DNA of 64,000 nt from Pseudomonas sp. St316 (GTDB lineage: Bacteria > Pseudomonadota > Gammaproteobacteria > Pseudomonadales > Pseudomonadaceae), in contig NZ_AP021901.1 of the NCBI RefSeq assembly GCF_018325905.1, forward strand, positions 6,666,001-6,730,000, read 5' to 3'. Positions 8,592 to 17,468 of the stretch are shown here, piece after piece (the stretch's first letter is position 1; each line of letters begins with the position of its first letter). The notes beneath the pieces are model-generated. The model was not told where the DNA came from. It saw only the letters and a list, made by a program, of their open reading frames with translations, and made no database searches. Made by a program: the position numbers and the translations under genes.

Positions 8592-9524
8592 TTACCACCA
8601 GGACGAAACACCACCCAAAGCATCACGCAACCGAGCCGCACCCATGCGCCGCTGCCCCGGATCAAACGTCAGTGCCATTCGCAGCGCCGGCCAGCAACGC
8701 CTGGGCAGACTGCGCGGCGCCTTGAGTGAGCGTTCCAACCGGGCATCGCGCGCCTGGGTGGAAGGTAAGCGTCGGAATGGGTGTTTGCCGCTCGCCAGTT
8801 CATATAGAACGCAAGCCGCGCCATAGACGTCGGCAGCCGCTGACAGAGGCGCACCTTCAAGCAGTTCAGGCGCCGCATAACCGGGCGTCCAAGCGTTAAG
8901 ACGTTCACGATTCAGATTTGGCAGACGCTGCGAATGCCCTTCCTCGGTCAGGCCCAAACCGAAATCGAACAGGCGCAGGCCTTCTTCGCTCAACATGATG
9001 TTGCTCGGTTTCATGTCGCCGTGCAGTACGCCACGGCTGTGGGCGTAAGCCAGGGCATCGAGCAGCGGCACAGCTATAGCTTTCAGCTCAGGCCAAGGTA
9101 ACCCGAGGGGGCGTTCGCACAGTAGTTTGTCCAAGGTCAGGCCACGCATCAGCTCCATGGTGATGAAGGCCCGTCGTTGGGGTGCATCCACTTCGAAGGC
9201 GTAGGGGCGCAAAATATTCGGATGATGCAATCGTCGCGTCAGAGCGAATTCGCTATAGAGCAGCGCACTCGCATCGGGTGACTCGTCGAATGCTTCACTG
9301 AGCATTTTCAAGGCAAGGTACGGGTCAGGATCAGCGTACTGTTCATGCAGCAGATCCCGCGCGCGGTAAACAACACCCATGCCGCCAGCACCAAGCAAGC
9401 GCTCCAGGCGATAGCGCCCTGCGAGTATATCCGGTGTTTCGCTGATGCAACGCTGGGTGGATGTCACCACGGACGCAGCGTTGGCGAAGGCGAAATACGT
9501 GGGGTGGCTACCCTCCTCACTCAC
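8592..9524 (-). CDS. stk1: Serine/threonine protein kinase of the H2-type T6SS
   Basis: A 310-residue Hanks-type kinase, the last gene of the T6SS operon. The glycine loop is GAGGMG at residues 45-50 and the ATP lysine is in ALKML (K73). The catalytic loop is HGDMKPSN at 168-175 and the metal-binding motif is DFG at 187-189. The catalytic loop reads HGD rather than HRD, so it is a non-RD kinase and probably does not need activation-loop phosphorylation at that arginine. No membrane segment or extracellular domain follows the kinase, unlike PpkA. Its start overlaps the phosphatase stop by 4 bases. The position matches stk1 (PA1671) of the P. aeruginosa H2-T6SS. It likely phosphorylates a partner read by the FHA protein (inference). 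Confidence 0.93.
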   Translation of the reverse strand: MSEEGSHPTYFAFANAASVVTSTQRCISETPDILAGRYRLERLLGAGGMGVVYRARDLLHEQYADPDPYLALKMLSEAFDESPDASALLYSEFALTRRLHHPNILRPYAFEVDAPQRRAFITMELMRGLTLDKLLCERPLGLPWPELKAIAVPLLDALAYAHSRGVLHGDMKPSNIMLSEEGLRLFDFGLGLTEEGHSQRLPNLNRERLNAWTPGYAAPELLEGAPLSAAADVYGAACVLYELASGKHPFRRLPSTQARDARLERSLKAPRSLPRRCWPALRMALTFDPGQRRMGAARLRDALGGVSSWW

Positions 9525-10243
9525 GGGCGAACCACCACGGCCGTCAGGTTATCCCGCGCCGCGCCGCTCAGAACGTCGTCAAAGAGACGCTCCAACACCC
9601 TACGGGGCGAAGCCAGGCCCAAGGCTCTGCAAAGGGTTTCTGTGCCAAGGCCTTGGTACAAGCCGTCACTGCACAGCAAAAACGTATCACCCGGGTGAAC
9701 ATCCAACTCCAGTACCTCCAGCGTCAACTCCGGCGCGGCACCGACCGCGCGGGTCAGTGCCTTGGCCGCAGGGTGGGCACAGGCCTCATCTCGGCTGATG
9801 TGTTGCCTGTCGATCAGTTGCTGTTGCAGTGAGTGGTCTTTGGTCAGTTGGTACAATCGTCGATCGCGCGAAAGGTAACAACGGCTGTCCCCAGCCCAGA
9901 TGCAGACCCCGCGGTTTCCTTCCAGCAGCAGTGCTACCACTGTGCTGCCGATAATGCCGGAATGCTCTTCGGTGACGGTAAGCTCCTGGCTCAGTCTTCG
10001 GTTGGTCCAGCGCAGGCATTGACGCACCGCTTTCGAACGTTCTCCCAAGTCCCGGTACAATGGCAGTTCCGTCAGGTTGGCAACGATCATCTGGCTGGCG
10101 ATGTCACCGCCAAAGTGGCCCCCCATGCCGTCGGCCACCGCCCACATTCCCTGTTGTGGACAGTCGAGAAAAGCATCCTCATTTCGTGACCGGGCCTTGC
10201 CAGGGTCCGTACGTGCGGCGCTGTACCAGGGACAGGCCTCCAT
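9521..10243 (-). CDS. stp1: PP2C-type serine/threonine phosphatase of the T6SS
   Basis: A 240-residue PPM/PP2C phosphatase. Metal-binding motifs are RNEDAF (20-25), ADGMGG (37-42), LLCSDGL and the final DNLTAVVV. The start chosen is ATG 10243, which shares its A with the tssM stop (TAATG) and gives MEACPWYSAARTDPG. A longer upstream reading frame exists but would overlap tssM by 180 bases and adds nothing family-like. It reverses phosphorylation by the kinase encoded just downstream and corresponds to PA1670 in the H2 cluster. It is cytoplasmic, with no signal peptide. Confidence 0.94.
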   Translation of the reverse strand: MEACPWYSAARTDPGKARSRNEDAFLDCPQQGMWAVADGMGGHFGGDIASQMIVANLTELPLYRDLGERSKAVRQCLRWTNRRLSQELTVTEEHSGIIGSTVVALLLEGNRGVCIWAGDSRCYLSRDRRLYQLTKDHSLQQQLIDRQHISRDEACAHPAAKALTRAVGAAPELTLEVLELDVHPGDTFLLCSDGLYQGLGTETLCRALGLASPRRVLERLFDDVLSGAARDNLTAVVVRP

Positions 10244-13200
10244 TAAAGCTGCACCGGCAGGCGAAATGTGCGGAGCACGCTCATGTCGAAAGGGTTCGGT
10301 GTGCGCTGGCTCGTCAGCAAATAATTGGCACGCAGGCCACCCAGGTCCGCCTTCAACACGCGTACATCGCGCCCGGTCAGGTATTCGCTCTGCATCAAGT
10401 CGAACAACCGAAACAGCGACCACGGCCCGGTATTTTTCTCGACGCCCACGCCTCGCCCCACCATTTTTTCCAGCACCAGGGCGGTTCGACCATTCTGCGC
10501 ATCGCTTGGCCAGACAAACGCCTCCGGCAGTATCGGCCCGTGGCGGTATTCAAGCCTCTGGTCACCAAAGCGAAATTCAGAACGGCTTACTGCCGGGTCC
10601 AGGGTGTACGGCTCAAGCTTGAAATGCACTTGCGGCTCGGCCGGGTTTTCGGCGAAAAAGCTCCGGCGAATGGTATGCGCTGTCGCCATCTGCTCGAGAT
10701 AGACCCGGGACATCGGCAAGCTCTGACCGTCGATGCTGCGCAGACGGTAGTGTCCCGTAGAGCCGCTGACGAAGGGCTGCATGTAATTGTCGAAGAATCG
10801 ATCGGCGATACCCTGGTCCTTGAAGAACTCCCGGAAATCATTGAGCGCGACGTCGCTGGCACTGTGGGCACTGAACGGGTATCGCTTGTCGATCGCCTTG
10901 CCGTAAAAGCTGTACAGCTCGCTTTGATAACGCTGGTTCAGATAACGATAAGAATCATTGAGCACTAAGCGCCAGCTGTCCTCGGCCATCACGTTGAACC
11001 AAGCACTGATCGGCCGCGGCAGGCGGGTAGACGCGTCGCGCAGGTGACTCAACGCATCGCGCTGGCCGCCCATGCGGTGCCTGGCCAGTTCGAACGCCGC
11101 TTGTTCCGGTGCACTGGCTCGGGCCAGGTTCGCCAGTTGCAATTGCACCTCATCAAGGGCCCGCAAGGCCTGGATCAGATCAGCCGTGGGCCCACCCTCT
11201 CCATCCAGCAGGCGATGCAGCGGCTCGAAACGCCGTCGCAAGGATTTTTGCGCGGTGTCCGGCAGATGTTCGGTTAGGGACGCAGAGGCTTTCCCTGCCA
11301 CAGCCGCGAGCTTTGTAACGGCATGCTCGCCCTTCCCGGCCGCCTGCGTCAGTTCGTCGAGTTGCTCGGCAACCGCCCGTAGTTGAGTGTTTTCGCGCAC
11401 TTGCACCAGCATCCGCAAAATCGGTGAATGAGCCGAAGTCAGCCCCGCGAGTTGCTCGGCGCCCTCAGCCGCATGGCTGATGGTTTGCAGGGTGACCTGG
11501 CCAACCGCTTCGCTCCAATGGTCGGCATAGTCACGAAAATACAGCTGTTCGAGTTCGACCATCAGACGACGCATGTCCATGCCGCTGAGGCCCTCACCTT
11601 CACCCAGGACCCAGTTGTCCCGCAGCAATTCGGTGACCAGTGCCGCACCTTGGACCGAAAAGTAGCGTTCGTAACCCTCGCGGGTATAGAAACCAGGGAT
11701 CACACGATCAGTGCCGACCAACAGCACGCCTTGTGAGCCCAGGTGTTGGCCGAGTCGATAGTGCGGCAGATGGCTGGCCTGTTCGTGCAGCATTCTGTAC
11801 ACGACGGCAGCCAAGGACTCACGACGAAGGGCCTCCCGGGCCTGGGCTACCAGCGGTTCGTTGAGAGCATGGATAAAGGGCAGTTCCAACAGGCGCCCGA
11901 AGTGGGCATTCAGGCTCTCCTGTAGTGCCGCGTTGCCGGGGTAACGAAGTGCCCCATCGTTGGCCAGCCAATCCTTGAGCCAGACAATATCGCGGCGTTC
12001 TTGCAAGCCCAGCATCAAGTACGCGCGCAAGCCGTTGAGCAGTTGCCCACGGTCATCCCAGTTGTTGCGGACATGCGCTTCCAGCCTCTGCGCAACCTTC
12101 GGCAACAGTCGCTCCTGTAATTCACGCTCGTAGGCGTCGGTCACCGCAAGGTTGCTCGCCTCGCCCTGGTACAGGCCGACGCGTTCATGCAAAGACACCG
12201 CCCTGTAGGGTGGGAAAACCTGGGTGGCCTCGAAACGGATATCCAGTGATTCGAGCATCGCGGTCCAGTCATCAGCATTCGCCTGGACTGATTGCCGCTG
12301 GTCCCAGCGTTGCGCCAGCGTACGCAAGCTATCCAGTCGCTCGAGGTTGGCCGAAAAACCGTTCGCCCACAACAGCCCACACAGGCCAATGACCGTCAGC
12401 GCCCCGAAATACAAGGCTCGTTGCCCCAAACGGAGACGACGGCGCTCGCGCTGAACGAGGTCGGTCAGATCGGCCTCCGGAAAAATTACCCGACTGATCA
12501 AATGATGAATGAACCGCGAGCGCCCACCGGGCGCGGTTTTGGTTCGGTCTGGCGACGATGCGCAGGTCAGATAGAAGCCCCGCAACGTACCGACGTTGCC
12601 GGTAAATGCCTGTTCGACCAGCAGGCACAAGCCGGCGCCGAGTTGTCCAAGTTGGTGAGGAAAATCAAGCATGCAGCTACGACGCAGCGGATCGCGCTCC
12701 GGATGCATGCGCATGATCACCTGGCTGTTGAGGCGATGCAGCAGCGCCTCGAACTCGGCACGTAACACCGCCACATCACTGCCACGCTGCCCCCGACTGA
12801 AACTTGCACCCAGTACCTGGTCGTTTTCTTCGCGAGTCAACGAATCAAAGAACTCATTGAAACCTGGCACGCCATCCGCTTTGCTTAAGACCAGATAAAC
12901 CGGGACATCGACGTGCAGTCGCTGTTGCAGTTCCTGCAGGCGGCCACGAATCTGGCGGGCCAGCGTAGTCAGTTCATCCTCGCTGCCGAGCAACAGGACC
13001 TCGGTCGGTACCGTCACCAGTACACCGCTCAACGGACGACTGCGGCGACGCTTGCGCAGCAGTTCGAGCAATACGGCCCAGGCGCCGCTGTCGACATCAC
13101 TGTCCGTTTGGGTCAGGTAGCGCCCGGCAGTGTCGACCAGCACGGCGTGCTCGGCAAAATACCAATCGCAATAACGGGTGCCTGACGTGTCGACGATTGG

Positions 13201-13686
13201 CTTGCGCTCAAGCCTGTTGAGAGGGAACTCCAAGCCTGAGCAGTCCAGCAGATGGGTCTTGCCGCTGGCAGGCGGGCCGATCAGCAGATACCACGGCAGA
13301 TCGTTGCGCCAGCGTTCGCTGCGGCCGGGATAAAGGTTCGAGGACCTTAGCGTGGATAATGCCTGCTTGAAGCGCGAGCGCACTTCGCGCTGCTCATCAT
13401 CAATCCTGGCCTGATGCAAGACCCGGACCCGCTCGGGGGCGTCTTGCTGGAGATTCGCGCTTGAGCCGCCGCGCCCATTGACGAAAACCATGGCCAGGCC
13501 CCAGCCCAGCAGAAGCACGCTGACGGTCAGCAACCGCGCCGTCGGGCTTGCCCAGAACTTGTAGTCATCGACGGCCAGGAGTGGCCCGGCGAACCACACC
13601 AGCAACGCGATGCAAAGCACCGCCAGCAGCGTCAAAACCCACGTCTGGCGCACCCAGGCACCGGTTTTCCTGAAAAGCAATTTCAT
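10243..13686 (-). CDS. tssM: TssM (IcmF) inner-membrane T6SS protein
   Basis: 1147 residues. Two N-terminal transmembrane helices lie at about 14-35 and 51-69 and a third at about 425-445. The cytoplasmic part between them has a Walker A GPPASGKT at 137-144, so this is an NTPase-type TssM. The long periplasmic part with the IcmF-related and DUF1215-like regions follows. It builds the membrane complex with TssL and TssJ, spanning the periplasm. The start chosen is ATG 13686, preceded by AGGGAAGTGTC. An in-frame upstream start at 13722 would overlap tssL and lacks a good Shine-Dalgarno. It is followed by the overlapping phosphatase gene. Full family length. Confidence 0.97.
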   Translation of the reverse strand: MKLLFRKTGAWVRQTWVLTLLAVLCIALLVWFAGPLLAVDDYKFWASPTARLLTVSVLLLGWGLAMVFVNGRGGSSANLQQDAPERVRVLHQARIDDEQREVRSRFKQALSTLRSSNLYPGRSERWRNDLPWYLLIGPPASGKTHLLDCSGLEFPLNRLERKPIVDTSGTRYCDWYFAEHAVLVDTAGRYLTQTDSDVDSGAWAVLLELLRKRRRSRPLSGVLVTVPTEVLLLGSEDELTTLARQIRGRLQELQQRLHVDVPVYLVLSKADGVPGFNEFFDSLTREENDQVLGASFSRGQRGSDVAVLRAEFEALLHRLNSQVIMRMHPERDPLRRSCMLDFPHQLGQLGAGLCLLVEQAFTGNVGTLRGFYLTCASSPDRTKTAPGGRSRFIHHLISRVIFPEADLTDLVQRERRRLRLGQRALYFGALTVIGLCGLLWANGFSANLERLDSLRTLAQRWDQRQSVQANADDWTAMLESLDIRFEATQVFPPYRAVSLHERVGLYQGEASNLAVTDAYERELQERLLPKVAQRLEAHVRNNWDDRGQLLNGLRAYLMLGLQERRDIVWLKDWLANDGALRYPGNAALQESLNAHFGRLLELPFIHALNEPLVAQAREALRRESLAAVVYRMLHEQASHLPHYRLGQHLGSQGVLLVGTDRVIPGFYTREGYERYFSVQGAALVTELLRDNWVLGEGEGLSGMDMRRLMVELEQLYFRDYADHWSEAVGQVTLQTISHAAEGAEQLAGLTSAHSPILRMLVQVRENTQLRAVAEQLDELTQAAGKGEHAVTKLAAVAGKASASLTEHLPDTAQKSLRRRFEPLHRLLDGEGGPTADLIQALRALDEVQLQLANLARASAPEQAAFELARHRMGGQRDALSHLRDASTRLPRPISAWFNVMAEDSWRLVLNDSYRYLNQRYQSELYSFYGKAIDKRYPFSAHSASDVALNDFREFFKDQGIADRFFDNYMQPFVSGSTGHYRLRSIDGQSLPMSRVYLEQMATAHTIRRSFFAENPAEPQVHFKLEPYTLDPAVSRSEFRFGDQRLEYRHGPILPEAFVWPSDAQNGRTALVLEKMVGRGVGVEKNTGPWSLFRLFDLMQSEYLTGRDVRVLKADLGGLRANYLLTSQRTPNPFDMSVLRTFRLPVQL

Positions 13687-13699
13687 GACACTTCCCTGT

Positions 13700-14563
13700 T
13701 TACGGCAGCGGCTGGGCGGCAACCGACTCTGACAGTTGATAAGGTTGCAGTACGCTTCGGCGTTGCTCGTCCAATACCCAGGCGAAACTCGAGTACATCA
13801 CCCCCAGACAGACCAGCGTAAAAACCGCCACCGTCCAGGCCGGGACAATGCGTACCGGGCTGCGTCGCGCGCCATCGAAACCTTCCCAGCGAGGCGACAG
13901 CTCACGAGGGATGTCGCCACGTGCCTGACAGATCAGGCGATACAGGGCATCGCGCAGACTTTCGAGCTCGAGCATCCCACGGGTCTGCACCCGATACTTG
14001 CCCTCGAAGCCCAGGGACAGGCACAGATACAACAACTCAAGCATCGACAGGTGCTTGATGGGGTTTTTCGACAAGCGCTCAAGCAATTGAAAAACCTTCT
14101 CGCCGCCGAAGGTTTCGTTGTGGAAAGTGCTGAGCAGGCTTATCTGTGACCAACCACCTCCATGCCCCCACGGCGTAGTGACGATCGCCTCATCGATCGC
14201 TGAGCAGAGCACGTAACGCGCCGCGATCAACTGACTGTTTTCAACACCGCCCTGCAAGGCACAGGCTTCGAACTGCTCCAGGCCTCGCCTCAATTCCCCT
14301 TTAAGGGCTTGCAGGTCCTCGCGTTCGCGGCCGTGCTTGAGTTGCACCATTTGCGACAACATTCCGGACGCCGCCGCGACCAGCGGATTAAGGCTGACAT
14401 TGAAGGCCTGGGACCGCGGCAGGTGCGCGGCGTAGATCATTCGCTCTTGCAACTGTTCGAAACGCGGCGGCGCAGCCGCATCGGTCAAGGGCCCGGAAGC
14501 AGGACGTTGTCCATGATGGTCGAGCAGGACAGTTGTTTCGTCCTGAGGATTTTCCTTATCCAT
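13700..14563 (-). CDS. tssL: TssL (DotU) inner-membrane T6SS protein
   Basis: 287 residues from ATG 14563, which lies 5 bases after the tssK stop; a TTG at 14587 is the alternative. The cytoplasmic DotU domain includes RYVLCSAIDEAIVTTPWG and SLLSTFHNETFGGEKVFQ. A single C-terminal transmembrane helix (VPAWTVAVFTLVCLGVMYSS) is typical of TssL. There is no C-terminal OmpA/peptidoglycan-binding domain; the protein ends about 30 residues after the helix, so anchoring to the wall must come from elsewhere. It works with TssM and connects to the baseplate through TssK. Confidence 0.96.
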   Translation of the reverse strand: MDKENPQDETTVLLDHHGQRPASGPLTDAAAPPRFEQLQERMIYAAHLPRSQAFNVSLNPLVAAASGMLSQMVQLKHGREREDLQALKGELRRGLEQFEACALQGGVENSQLIAARYVLCSAIDEAIVTTPWGHGGGWSQISLLSTFHNETFGGEKVFQLLERLSKNPIKHLSMLELLYLCLSLGFEGKYRVQTRGMLELESLRDALYRLICQARGDIPRELSPRWEGFDGARRSPVRIVPAWTVAVFTLVCLGVMYSSFAWVLDEQRRSVLQPYQLSESVAAQPLP

Positions 14564-14568
14564 TTCGT

Positions 14569-15900
14569 TCAATTCCTGATGGCCCAAAAATTCAGCTCAA
14601 GCTCGGCGAAATCCCCGCAAACATGGAACGCGAAGCCTGCCGAGCGCTTCAGTTGCGCCAGGTCTTCGGCGCTGGGCTCAAGGATGAAATAGGTCTTGTT
14701 GGCATGAAATGCGATCTGCCGAGGAGCCACGGGCAGAGGCCGGATCTTGATACCGGGCAGATGCAGGTTGACCAACTGGCGGATACGCTCCACCGAGCCA
14801 ACCTTGAGGTTCGACGGTAATCGATGGCGCAGTTCTTCGCTGTCGCAGTTGGCACTCGCCGCCAATACGAATGAAGCCGTATCCAGCAGCGAAAGATCCT
14901 GCATAGGCGAGACGGTGATTCCATACTGGCGCGCCTGTAATTGCAGCTCGATAGCATGCTGCTCGAGCACCATCGACAGCACCTGGCGGATCGCTTGCAT
15001 CAGGCTTCGAAAACAAGCGCCCTGGTCGCTGTGCTGGTAGCGGTTGGTGAGGGGTGGGCGCTTGCTGTCACGGGAGAAAGTCGCCAGTTCACCCAACAGG
15101 GCCAGCAGCATTCGGTAGAGCGTTTCGGGATGTACTTGCTCCAGATCCAGATAATGACGCAGCAACAGTTCGCTACGGTTGATCAGTTGCAGCATCATGA
15201 AATCGCCTACTTGCGCGCCACCTGCCTTGCCATTGAAACGGATCCGCTCGGCAAGACTGTCACCCCGATGGGCAAGCATGCCGATGATCTCCTTGAGACA
15301 CGACAGCAAATAATGGGATGAACGAGCCTGGAGGAAGGTCGGCACAAAGTCCGGGTCGAGCCTGATCACTCCATCGGCAGTGGTATCAAGCACCTCACAG
15401 AGCTTGAGCTTCACAAACGCATGGTCGCTCTGTTGCTCGCCCAACAGCAGGCGCAGGTCCGGCCGGCCACAACTGATCTGGCTCCCGCCGGAATCTCCGG
15501 CGTTGGAGTCGGTCACCTGCGCGTCGTAGATGGTGTAGCGCGCCAGCACGTCAGATTGCTCCGGGCGACGGGACTCGATGTGATTGCCGGTCACCAATGG
15601 CAGCGCGAGGTAGATCGGCGTATTGCTGGTATTGGACGGTACTTCCAGGGCCAACGGTTCGGCGTTGCCACCGAGCTCGAACAGACTGCCGTCGGGCAGG
15701 ACCCCGCTGGCCTGGCTGATCACCAGTTGGCCCATGTTGAGAAATTGCAGATCGATTTCCAGCGCCAGGAATCCCCAGGCGTAGCTGGCCAGCAACCGGG
15801 TACGAACCTTCAACTGGTGGTCGAAGTAACGATCGTTGTGTTGCAGATGCTGTGGGCGCAACAACATGCCTTCTTGCCAGATGACTTTATCGTGATTCAT
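14569..15900 (-). CDS. tssK: TssK baseplate-membrane complex connector
   Basis: A 443-residue TssK of normal length (MNHDKVIWQEGMLLRPQHLQHNDRY at the start is the family's typical opening). The N-terminal shoulder is phage receptor-binding-protein-like; the C-terminal head binds TssL/TssM. The start overlaps the tssJ stop by 4 bases. It corresponds to HsiJ2 (PA1667) in the H2 order. Cytoplasmic, no signal peptide. Confidence 0.97.
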   Translation of the reverse strand: MNHDKVIWQEGMLLRPQHLQHNDRYFDHQLKVRTRLLASYAWGFLALEIDLQFLNMGQLVISQASGVLPDGSLFELGGNAEPLALEVPSNTSNTPIYLALPLVTGNHIESRRPEQSDVLARYTIYDAQVTDSNAGDSGGSQISCGRPDLRLLLGEQQSDHAFVKLKLCEVLDTTADGVIRLDPDFVPTFLQARSSHYLLSCLKEIIGMLAHRGDSLAERIRFNGKAGGAQVGDFMMLQLINRSELLLRHYLDLEQVHPETLYRMLLALLGELATFSRDSKRPPLTNRYQHSDQGACFRSLMQAIRQVLSMVLEQHAIELQLQARQYGITVSPMQDLSLLDTASFVLAASANCDSEELRHRLPSNLKVGSVERIRQLVNLHLPGIKIRPLPVAPRQIAFHANKTYFILEPSAEDLAQLKRSAGFAFHVCGDFAELELNFWAIRN

Positions 15901-16409
15901 CGGTCATCTACCTTGGCCTGTCTTTCAAGCGTGTTGGCGATCCCACCCTGGTCGAGGGCCAGGTTCGCTTCGGTCAACTGAGCCGCAGCCACGGGCAGTG
16001 TGTAGCGCCAGCGGGCGTGTGGCAGGTCCCGGTACGCCGCGAGTATGCCGACGTAACGGCCATCCCCAGTGAGACCGAGCCTGAGCTCGACGGTCTCACC
16101 TGGGCGCAGTTCCAGCTCTTCGCTGGAAACCAGATCGGGAGCGAGCGTTTCCCTCCCGCGCTCATAGAGGCTGAAGAAGTCCGAATTTTCAAAGGCTACC
16201 GGATGCCTGAGTTCGAACAACCGCACCACCACTGGCGATGGCCGTCCATTGAGATCGGGGTTGAGCTGATCACTGGCCATCAGGGTGAGGTTGAGCTTGG
16301 TCATCGTCGAAAATGGCGACAGCGTGGTGCAGCCGCCCAGCAGCAGGGTCATGGCCAGCGCCGTCAAAGTCTTGAATAAGTGCATTGTGCAGTGCGACAT
16401 GAACGTCAT
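15897..16409 (-). CDS. tssJ: TssJ outer-membrane lipoprotein
   Basis: 170 residues with a lipoprotein signal and lipobox LGGC at residues 24-27, followed by the beta-sandwich TssJ domain (KLNLTLMASDQLNPDLNGRP, then VVVRLFELRHP). It anchors the T6SS membrane complex in the outer membrane by binding the periplasmic end of TssM. The ATG at 16409 overlaps the FHA stop (ATGA). In-frame ATGs at 16400 or 16385 would shorten the signal peptide n-region and are also possible. Corresponds to Lip2 (PA1666). Confidence 0.94.
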   Translation of the reverse strand: MTFMSHCTMHLFKTLTALAMTLLLGGCTTLSPFSTMTKLNLTLMASDQLNPDLNGRPSPVVVRLFELRHPVAFENSDFFSLYERGRETLAPDLVSSEELELRPGETVELRLGLTGDGRYVGILAAYRDLPHARWRYTLPVAAAQLTEANLALDQGGIANTLERQAKVDDR

Positions 16410-17251
16410 CCGTGGTGATCGTTTTGCAGGCTGGCAATCAGACGAACCTGTTCTTCATAGGTCTGGGCCAGGCGCAGTTCGCCGCTCAACTCCGAGCGAG
16501 TGCGCAAGCTCTGCTGCAAACCATGGATGCTTTGCTTGAGCAGCAGCGCGGCGTTGATCGCCAGGGTTTCGCGGGCCTCGCTATCAAGGCTTTCGAGATC
16601 CATGCCCAAGGCCATAGCAAAACGCTCCCAAAAATCTTCGTGCGGGTGATCAATAGCGTCGGCGGACGGGATGGGCGCGGGCCTTGGTTCAACGACCTCT
16701 TCAACCAACTCCGGCAACAGCAAGCTTTCCATGTCGATACGCGCATAATCTGGGCGCCCAAGGGCGTCTGGTAGTACGGCAATGGGATTTATCAGCTCAT
16801 CGATGTCCAGCAAGCCCCGCTCCTGTTGGTCCAGTGCTTTCAGCGGGTCGAGCTCCAGAAAGGCATCGTCTGGAATGAGACTGTCGACCGGCGTTGAGCG
16901 ACCGGCTTCGGCAAAGCTGCTCGACGGCCCGACGACCAGCCGCGCCAGGACCTCGAATTCGCCCATGATGTAGGCATCTCCGTCCTGTATCCGTACCGGT
17001 GCACCCTTGGGCAAGCGTGCGCCGCTTTCGCGGTGGGTCGTACCGTTGCCACTGGTATCGGTCAGGAAAAACGCGCCCTCACGGAAGCTGACATGGGCGT
17101 GACACTTGGACAGCAGGCGGTCGCGGTCGGGGATCATCCAGTGGCAACCCTCGCCGCGACCAATCACTCCGCCAGCCGGCCCGAAGGTCTTGTGACACAG
17201 TCGTATAGGGACGAACTGGTTGGCGTTCAGCATTTCGAAAACAAGATCCAT
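16406..17251 (-). CDS. fha2: FHA-domain T6SS protein (TagH/Fha2)
   Basis: 281 residues. An N-terminal forkhead-associated domain (about 25-98) carries the phosphothreonine-binding signature: GRGEG at 31-35, LLSKCHAHV at 46-54 and DTSGNGT at 65-71. An acidic, unstructured middle and a helical C-terminal part (GMDLESLDSEARETLAINAALLLKQSI) follow. Known role: T6SS FHA proteins read kinase phosphorylation and license assembly. The stk1/stp1 pair in the same operon supplies the matching kinase and phosphatase. It sits between orfX and tssJ as in the H2-T6SS of P. aeruginosa (PA1665). Confidence 0.93.
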   Translation of the reverse strand: MDLVFEMLNANQFVPIRLCHKTFGPAGGVIGRGEGCHWMIPDRDRLLSKCHAHVSFREGAFFLTDTSGNGTTHRESGARLPKGAPVRIQDGDAYIMGEFEVLARLVVGPSSSFAEAGRSTPVDSLIPDDAFLELDPLKALDQQERGLLDIDELINPIAVLPDALGRPDYARIDMESLLLPELVEEVVEPRPAPIPSADAIDHPHEDFWERFAMALGMDLESLDSEARETLAINAALLLKQSIHGLQQSLRTRSELSGELRLAQTYEEQVRLIASLQNDHHG

Positions 17252-17270
17252 CTATAAAAGGTTCCTTGGG

Positions 17271-17411
17271 TCACTTACCGCGATTGACCGCTTGTGGATC
17301 ACCCAGAGGGCGATAATCACTGTCGTTGAATTTGTAGTTGCCACTACAACCGCCGAGGACAAATGACACGAGGAGCGTCAGCAGAACGGCTCGCCAGAAA
17401 AAAGCAGGCAT
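17271..17411 (-). CDS. OrfX-like 46-residue T6SS micro-lipoprotein
   Basis: A short gene between sfa2 and fha2. It encodes MPAFFWRAVLLTLLVSFVLG followed by GCSGNYKFNDSDYRPLGD and ends in PQAVNRGK. There is a hydrophobic signal with a lipobox (LGGC, residues 19-22) and a mature part of only 25 residues. GGAGA lies 7 bases before the ATG. The position matches orfX (PA1664) between sfa2 and fha2 of the H2-T6SS. Function is unknown. The mature part would be an outer- or inner-membrane-anchored short peptide; Asn-Tyr at +4/+5 does not suggest inner-membrane retention. A clear Shine-Dalgarno, complete lipobox and conserved place make it a real gene despite the size. Confidence 0.85.
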   Translation of the reverse strand: MPAFFWRAVLLTLLVSFVLGGCSGNYKFNDSDYRPLGDPQAVNRGK

Positions 17412-17468
17412 CGAAATCTCTCCAGAAATGAAAGGGCCGGGCTGGAATGGCTACGAACAAGGCAAGGA

